A stretch of DNA of 64,000 bases from Merluccius polli (Eukaryota > Chordata > Actinopteri > Gadiformes > Merlucciidae). The translations under genes were made by a program, and so were the position numbers. The first letter of the stretch is position 1; the number at the start of each line of letters is the position of its first letter. The stretch is taken from NCBI GenBank assembly GCA_030340625.1, contig JAOPHQ010004293.1, positions 53,501-117,500 of the forward strand, given 5' to 3'. The notes beneath the pieces are model-generated. The model searched no databases and was not told the DNA's origin. It saw only the letters and a program-made list of their open reading frames with translations. Below are positions 58,201-64,000 of this stretch, piece after piece.

Positions 58201-58839
58201 GATTCATGTGTTTAAGTATAATTTAAACAGGTCTCATGTTATAAACATATTTTGTGATTATGGGCGGCGGTGTGGCAACATGGGGGTGGGAATAGTGCAT
58301 GTCGGTGGGGTGAGGGCCCTTTTTTTTTTGCTTGAGCCCTTGCCCCCCAAAATGTCTGCACGGCCCTGGGTGCTATACAAATAAACTTGCCTTGCCTTCA
58401 GTGTGACCAATTAGTAGTCGCTCAGTCATGCATTAGTGTAATTAATGAAGTTATAACGCTAAGGATCAGCATAAGGAAAAAGCTAGAAAATCAAAAGGGG
58501 CTGAAACCTTTTGTTGTTGTATTACCTGCCGGTAAGAAGTTGGCTGCGTGACGGGGTGCAGATGGGCTGAATGTAGTACTGCTCCAGCTTCACTCCGTCC
58601 GCGGCCAGTTTGTCCAGCGTCGGCGTCCTGATGTCGGAGTTGTGGTAGCCGATGTCGTTGAATCCCTGGTCGTCCGTCATGATGAAGATGATGTGCGGCG
58701 GATGCGCTGCCGGCAGTCTGTTGGCGGAGTCCGGAGCGGATTGGTTCTCCGCTTGGTTCGGGCTCATCCAGTCCCACGTGAGGTAGCTGAGGCTGAGGAG
58801 ACTCATCACGGAGAACCCGCTCAGCGCTGCCGTCGCCAT
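55267..58839 (-). CDS. arsi: Arylsulfatase I (ARSI-type sulfatase)
   Basis: Two coding exons: 58526-58839 and 55267-56665, with phase-2 junction AG|G, donor gtaata and acceptor ttatag. Together they are 1713 nt, or 570 residues, the usual ARSI length. Residues 1-20 form a signal-anchor-like hydrophobic start (ALSGFSVMSLLSLSYL). The metal-binding IIFIMTDDQG lies near residue 50. The formylglycine cysteine is C94 in CTPSRSQLLTGR, followed by GKWHLGF near 146-152 and STDNGG near 300. Several N-glycosylation sites and the C-terminal SFFRRLNARMMSNRI end favour ARSI over ARSJ. It should hydrolyse sulfate esters in the secretory or lysosomal route after cysteine activation. The start at 58839 aligns with ARSI; an in-frame ATG 14 codons upstream (58881) is possible. 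The coding exons are GC-rich, unlike the neighbouring repeats. Confidence 0.96.
57178..57298 (+). mobile_element. MADF-like first exon of a DNA transposon (Harbinger-type) fragment
   Basis: ATG at 57179 encodes MEDKLIIAVGNGAILYNQSL followed by YTYRDTNRRDLEVS, matching the beginning of a MADF/Myb-like DNA-binding domain as found in the accessory protein of PIF/Harbinger elements. A donor-like aggtaaca follows at 57299. GC-rich flanks (56886-57060) look like the element's end, but I could not find matching terminal repeats or the 3-bp target duplication. Confidence 0.45.
58368..58396 (+). repeat. LINE/SINE 3' tail fragment
   Basis: The sequence gggtgctatacaaataaact followed by two tgcct units resembles the 3' end plus short tandem tail of an L2-type retroelement. 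The body is not recognisable upstream. Confidence 0.4.
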
Positions 58840-59440
58840 CGCTCGTTCCGCTCCTCTATAACCTTTTCTTCTACTTTCCAAATGGTGTCAAAAAAAAAAA
58901 TCATAATAAAGTGGGATGCGACTCAAATACAGATGGGACGGACCACTTTTTTTTTTTTTTTGTTTACGCCTCGCTGAAAATCAGATGATCCGCAATCGCT
59001 GCTGCATCCCGTTCAGGAGAGGCACCGCCGCAGCCCAGTTACCCCATACTGGTGAAATATGTCAAAAGGTCTCAAGAAATGTTTCGAAACACTTCAGTTT
59101 ACCTAGCGGTCGTATTACTGTAAGCCCGTCCGTCTGCCTTTTCCTAGAGTCACTGGAAAAGAGCCGCCCCCCCCCCCCCCCTCCTCCACTGCCTCACTCT
59201 CACGTTTGCACTTCTGGAGTGTGAATGAATGAATGAATGAATGAACCCAATAGGCTTTGTGACACTATTTCGACCCTACTTGGTGTTGAAGCTATTTCAT
59301 GGCGTTAATTGGAAAGTTAATCACATTTAGGCCTAAAAACAACATGGAGGAGGAGCAGCAGGACAACATTTCTATTCCTGATTGGATTTTGCAATTAGTA
59401 AGACCCCCGCCGGACAGACTGCTGCTGATAAAACCGCACG
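58840..59440. other. Upstream region of arsi
   Basis: Presumed 5' UTR and promoter side of arsi on the minus strand. It contains A and T runs (58891-58900, 58947-58961), a C run at 59166-59180 and a short gaat repeat (59221-59246). No TATA box or other specific site can be asserted. Confidence 0.4.
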
Positions 59441-59520
59441 CGCGCGCGCGCGTGTGTGTGTGTTTGTGTGTGTGTGCACGAGTCCTTATCAGTCCGACAA
59501 GAAGCCAATCAATGAAAGTT

Positions 59521-59574
<54 letters not shown>

Positions 59575-59614
59575 CGTATGTGTGTGTGTGTGTGTGTGTG
59601 TGCGTGCGTGCGCG

Positions 59615-59662
<48 letters not shown>
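59441..59662. repeat. Long CG/TG-alternating microsatellite
   Basis: It starts with cgcgcgcgcg, then long TG runs with embedded cgtgcg interruptions, ending in gagaga. The alternating purine-pyrimidine composition could adopt Z-DNA. Confidence 0.95.
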
Positions 59663-59670
<8 letters not shown>

Positions 59671-60785
59671 GGTGGGGGGTGTTTTTCTTCTTGGGGCCGG
59701 CTGTGGGGCCCCTATAGACACAGTCATAGACAGTGTTCCCCCCATTCTGCTTGGCCGGGTTTACAGACCCCTCTTTCATTATTCCTGATGTATTTTATGA
59801 ATGCTACAGGCTTCAAGAAAGAGTGAAGCAGAGCCAGAGCAGATCCAGAAGCCATACAGGAGAAGCCGATAGCATCTCCTGCCGGACGTCAAAGAGCCAC
59901 TTAGAAAACACAGAGACCCAATCAATAACAGACTGCCGATTGGACAGCTTCACTCACACCTTCTATAATAGGTCTATGAGAGGCCAACTTCCCATACTGC
60001 ACACTGGTTCATTCACAGTCAAAGGGTACTCGGTTCGTTCCCTGATATCCACAGCCTTATAGGCATCTTTGAGCAAGATGCGAGATCACCCCTACTTGCC
60101 CAATGACATGCATCTGAATTTGGATTTGGATAAAAGTGTCTACTGAATGCCTAAACAATATATCATATCAATATGAGAACAGAATGGTGGCTCACATGTA
60201 CACCAAACAGAAAACCCAGCGCAAGCACCTTTATTGATTTGTATATATTGAAACAGCTCTCTGGCCCACAGTGGGCCCGGTGCAGTCAAACAGTTGGGCA
60301 ATGGAGACTATTATTACGGTATATAGACACCACCACAGGCTGGCAGAGAGGATGGTTTTAACACAACCTGTTGGCATTGAGGTCGCCGGTGAGCCAGAGG
60401 AAGTGCAAGCCCCCATGAAAGGGCACAGAGTTGTGGCCCTGGGTATTTACTCAACAGCGGCAGCATGTCTCTTCAGGTCAGCAGCATCTGCATCTGAGGT
60501 TTACACACTCCTGTTTATTTATGCTTTTTTTCGTAGAAGGAGATACTGAGAAATCCAGACAGCCCATATTATTATTATTATTATTATTTTTATTATTTGT
60601 ATTGCACAATCCCAGCGTGATACGGCGGTAGGGGGTGGAGGAACAGCAGCGGTACAAGCAAGAGAGGAGAGGTGACTTTGGGAAGGGTTGGTCGTAACTG
60701 TGGAATGCAGTTGACTGCCCGCCGCCGCAGCAACAACAGTACCCAGAACAAACATTACAACGCAAATGTACACACACATGTAGCA

Positions 60786-60786
<1 letters not shown>
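59663..60786. other. Gene-free DNA with a SINE-tail fragment and a TTA run
   Basis: Around 60066-60162, tttgagcaagatgcgagatc through ggataaaagtgtctactgaa resembles the 3' part of a fish tRNA-type SINE. A tta/ttattt run lies at 60567-60600. No gene is evident. Confidence 0.5.
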
Positions 60787-60831
<45 letters not shown>

Positions 60832-60968
60832 AACATACATAGCAAAATCAAGCTAAATGTCTTACAAAATGATGTACATGAGATGAGCTTATATAAAAAG
60901 TGGAGTCAAAATAAAATACTTGGGTGTATATATTGGAACTCTTACCAACAGCACACCAAAGCATGAGG

Positions 60969-61014
<46 letters not shown>
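60787..61014. repeat. Left arm of a TG/CA-bounded inverted repeat
   Basis: (AC)n 60790-60826, about 148 bp of unique sequence (60827-60974, from aaacaaacatacatagcaaa to gcatgagggcgcgc), then (AC)n to 61014. The unique part is the reverse complement of 61926-62068, with about two mismatches. Confidence 0.93.
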
Positions 61015-62178
<1,164 letters not shown>

Positions 62179-62359
62179 TGCTGAAGGGGGTGGTGGTGGT
62201 GGTGGTGGTGGTGGTGTTACTCAGTGTTAGTCCACAACAGATGTTGGCTTTGGCTGAGAAGGAGGTGCTGTTATTGAATACGGCCACTCTCCTCCACCGA
62301 GAACACTAACCCCTTTTTAATCAACGCAGGCCTGCCAGTAAACCTTCCCGTTTCACTCC

Positions 62360-62391
62360 ACCCCACCCCACCCCACCCCACCCCAACCCCC
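62360..62391. repeat. (CACCC)n short tandem repeat
   Basis: Five-base units ccacc/cacccc, about six copies. G/C strand-asymmetric. Confidence 0.8.
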
Positions 62392-62645
62392 ACATTACCT
62401 TCTTCCCCAATTTTCTAATCTGAGAGAGACAGGATGGAGGCTTTATTCCTCCTCTAGTTGACCGAGAGCCAAATTAATATTTCCTGTGTCCTGCCATTCT
62501 AGACCTGTGCCCTCCTTTTAAAGCGGTTTGTGGATATTTCTCTTTTCATCTCATCAGTATTTTTTGTTGAATCAGTGACAGCATTCAGAGTGTATTGGCA
62601 AATTCAAGGCACAGCTCACTACCTTCTCACACTTTCGCTGTCACT

Positions 62646-62760
<115 letters not shown>

Positions 62761-63684
62761 CACTATAGAACAGCTCTCCAGTGTACTCACTATGTCTTCC
62801 AAGAAGGATCTCAGAAGCTCGGCCAGGTTTGCGGGGCCCCACAGCTAGCTTTGGCCCTTGAGTCGTGTTTGATTTGGCTCTTGGCGGTAGCAACAGCTTT
62901 CTAACGCACAGCACCTGGGAGAGAAGGCCTGATGTAAAGTTTTATCAGGAGCTTACTAGAGCGATCTCACCCACAGACAATCATGACTGTACATGTTGAA
63001 TTTTGCGTTAGTGGTTTAGTCGGCGCTATAGGCTCAGGAGATTGTGTTTAGATTAAAGTCATGGTCAATGCATGGTTGTAACTATTGAGGGGATTATCCG
63101 TATGTTGCCTGCCACAAAAAAAAACTTAAAGCTATATAGAACATGCTACACTCTTTGATAGCAGTATAAATAATGTTTTTAATTATCGTCCAGGATGAAA
63201 AAAATGTATTCATAACAGCTGTGAGATATTAATATAGCTCAACAAACTACTTGTGGTAATTCAGTGATAAGGTAAATATTTACCAGTAATGTATTGGGTA
63301 ATGTAGTGTGTGGTGGTCCAGAAGGTTTGGTGAATCAACCAATCGAAATTGTTTCAACTGAATTATACTGCGACATGTTTTAACCAGCACTGGTCAAAAA
63401 CAAAATATCTACCGTATATATGACACACGAGTTCCCCTGAAATAACAAATCTGGTACTCACAGCCCATAATATTCTGCAGTGTGAGCAAAGTCGTGAGCA
63501 GCTAAATGTGTGGAATGTAAAGTGGATATATTTCCTGTGAAACAGAGTGCCATTTACACGGTTAACCTGTACAAACAGACGAGGCCATTTGGCTGTAACA
63601 GGCAATCAAAGCCAGAGGAACTGTTCAACTGATTTCGTGCCCAAGGACATGTAAGTCTTTGGCCTAATAACCAGCTACCCAAAA
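62761..63684. other. Gene-free DNA
   Basis: I see no exon, element or repeat that can be supported in this stretch. Confidence 0.4.
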
Positions 63685-63685
63685 G

Positions 63686-63716
<31 letters not shown>

Positions 63717-63775
63717 TGTTTGCTAACATGTGTTGTATCGTTGCATCCATGTGCGTGCGCATGTGTGTGTGCATG

Positions 63776-63816
<41 letters not shown>

Positions 63817-63841
63817 GTGTGCGTGCGTGCGTGTGCGTGTG

Positions 63842-63899
<58 letters not shown>

Positions 63900-63907
63900 G
63901 GGGGGGG
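63685..63907. repeat. Degenerate TG microsatellite ending in a G run
   Basis: TG runs with cgtgcg interruptions, then about 24 consecutive G at 63884-63907. Such a run is prone to length error and G-quadruplex formation. Confidence 0.95.
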
Positions 63908-64000
63908 TATTTTGTGTATATAAGTGTGAGTTAGTGTGAGTGTGAGAGAGAGGTGTCTGTTGGGTGCAGATAGTGTATTTGGTCTCGTGGGTTGAGGAAC

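Larger units (their letters stand above)
56666..58525 (-). other. arsi intron
   Basis: The single intron within the coding region, 1860 bp. It holds a MADF-like transposon fragment (56886-57560 region) and a LINE-like tail at 58368-58396. No other gene is evident. Confidence 0.85.

Noticed and set aside
58642..58977. Plus-strand frame over arsi exon 1
   Set aside because: Antisense shadow of the sulfatase N-terminal exon running into poly-A/poly-T tracts.
59299..59826. Frames made of Cys-Val or Thr-His repeats, here and at 60478-61134, 61762-62309 and 63686-63934
   Set aside because: They are translations of TG/CA microsatellites with no independent coding evidence.

Overview
The window is nuclear DNA from a ray-finned (teleost) fish. 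The evidence is spliced vertebrate genes, an L2-type LINE, non-autonomous hAT elements, tRNA-like SINEs, a decayed retrovirus, a gypsy-type LTR element and very long TG/CA, CT and GGT repeats. There is no bacterial gene organisation, rRNA, functional tRNA gene or CRISPR array. The species cannot be named from the sequence.

Bases 1-46150 are two copies of a unit of about 25.3 kb; base 1 corresponds to base 25311. Each copy carries, in the same order, a minus-strand immunoglobulin-superfamily receptor gene 'A' with an L2 LINE in intron 1, a degenerate endogenous retrovirus on the plus strand, and a second minus-strand receptor 'B'. The four receptors (A1 2172-8051, B1 19497-22549, A2 27525-33346, B2 42103-45217) share one exon plan with phase-1 introns: signal peptide, V-like Ig, C2-like Ig, juxtamembrane exon(s), transmembrane exon, cytoplasmic tail. 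Spliced lengths of A2, B1 and B2 are 930, 1167 and 1161 nt, all divisible by three, which supports the models. They look like fish CD2/SLAM-type receptors. B genes have an extra juxtamembrane exon and tyrosine-based tail motifs; A2 has a short tail without them. A1 is broken only by one-base homopolymer length changes.

Between 46.15 and 53.9 kb lies repeat-rich DNA absent from the matching place in copy 1. It holds a 38-bp-unit GGTGGT-rich minisatellite interrupted by a young but truncated gypsy-type LTR element (47147-49761) and a hAT MITE (50691-51341), followed by a THAP-domain transposon remnant. Around 54.0-55.08 kb the tail of the duplicated unit reappears.

The only clear single-copy gene is arsi (arylsulfatase I, minus strand, two coding exons, 570 residues, 55267-58839), whose intron holds a MADF-like transposon fragment. 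From 59 kb to the end there are simple repeats, an inverted repeat with TG/CA tracts at both ends of each arm, and no gene I can support.

The most interesting biology is the receptor cluster: recent tandem duplication, loss and change of inhibitory tyrosine motifs between paralogues, a paralogue-specific exon, and a possible gene-conversion patch. The homopolymer pattern in the first 4.7 kb also raises a question about sequence accuracy.
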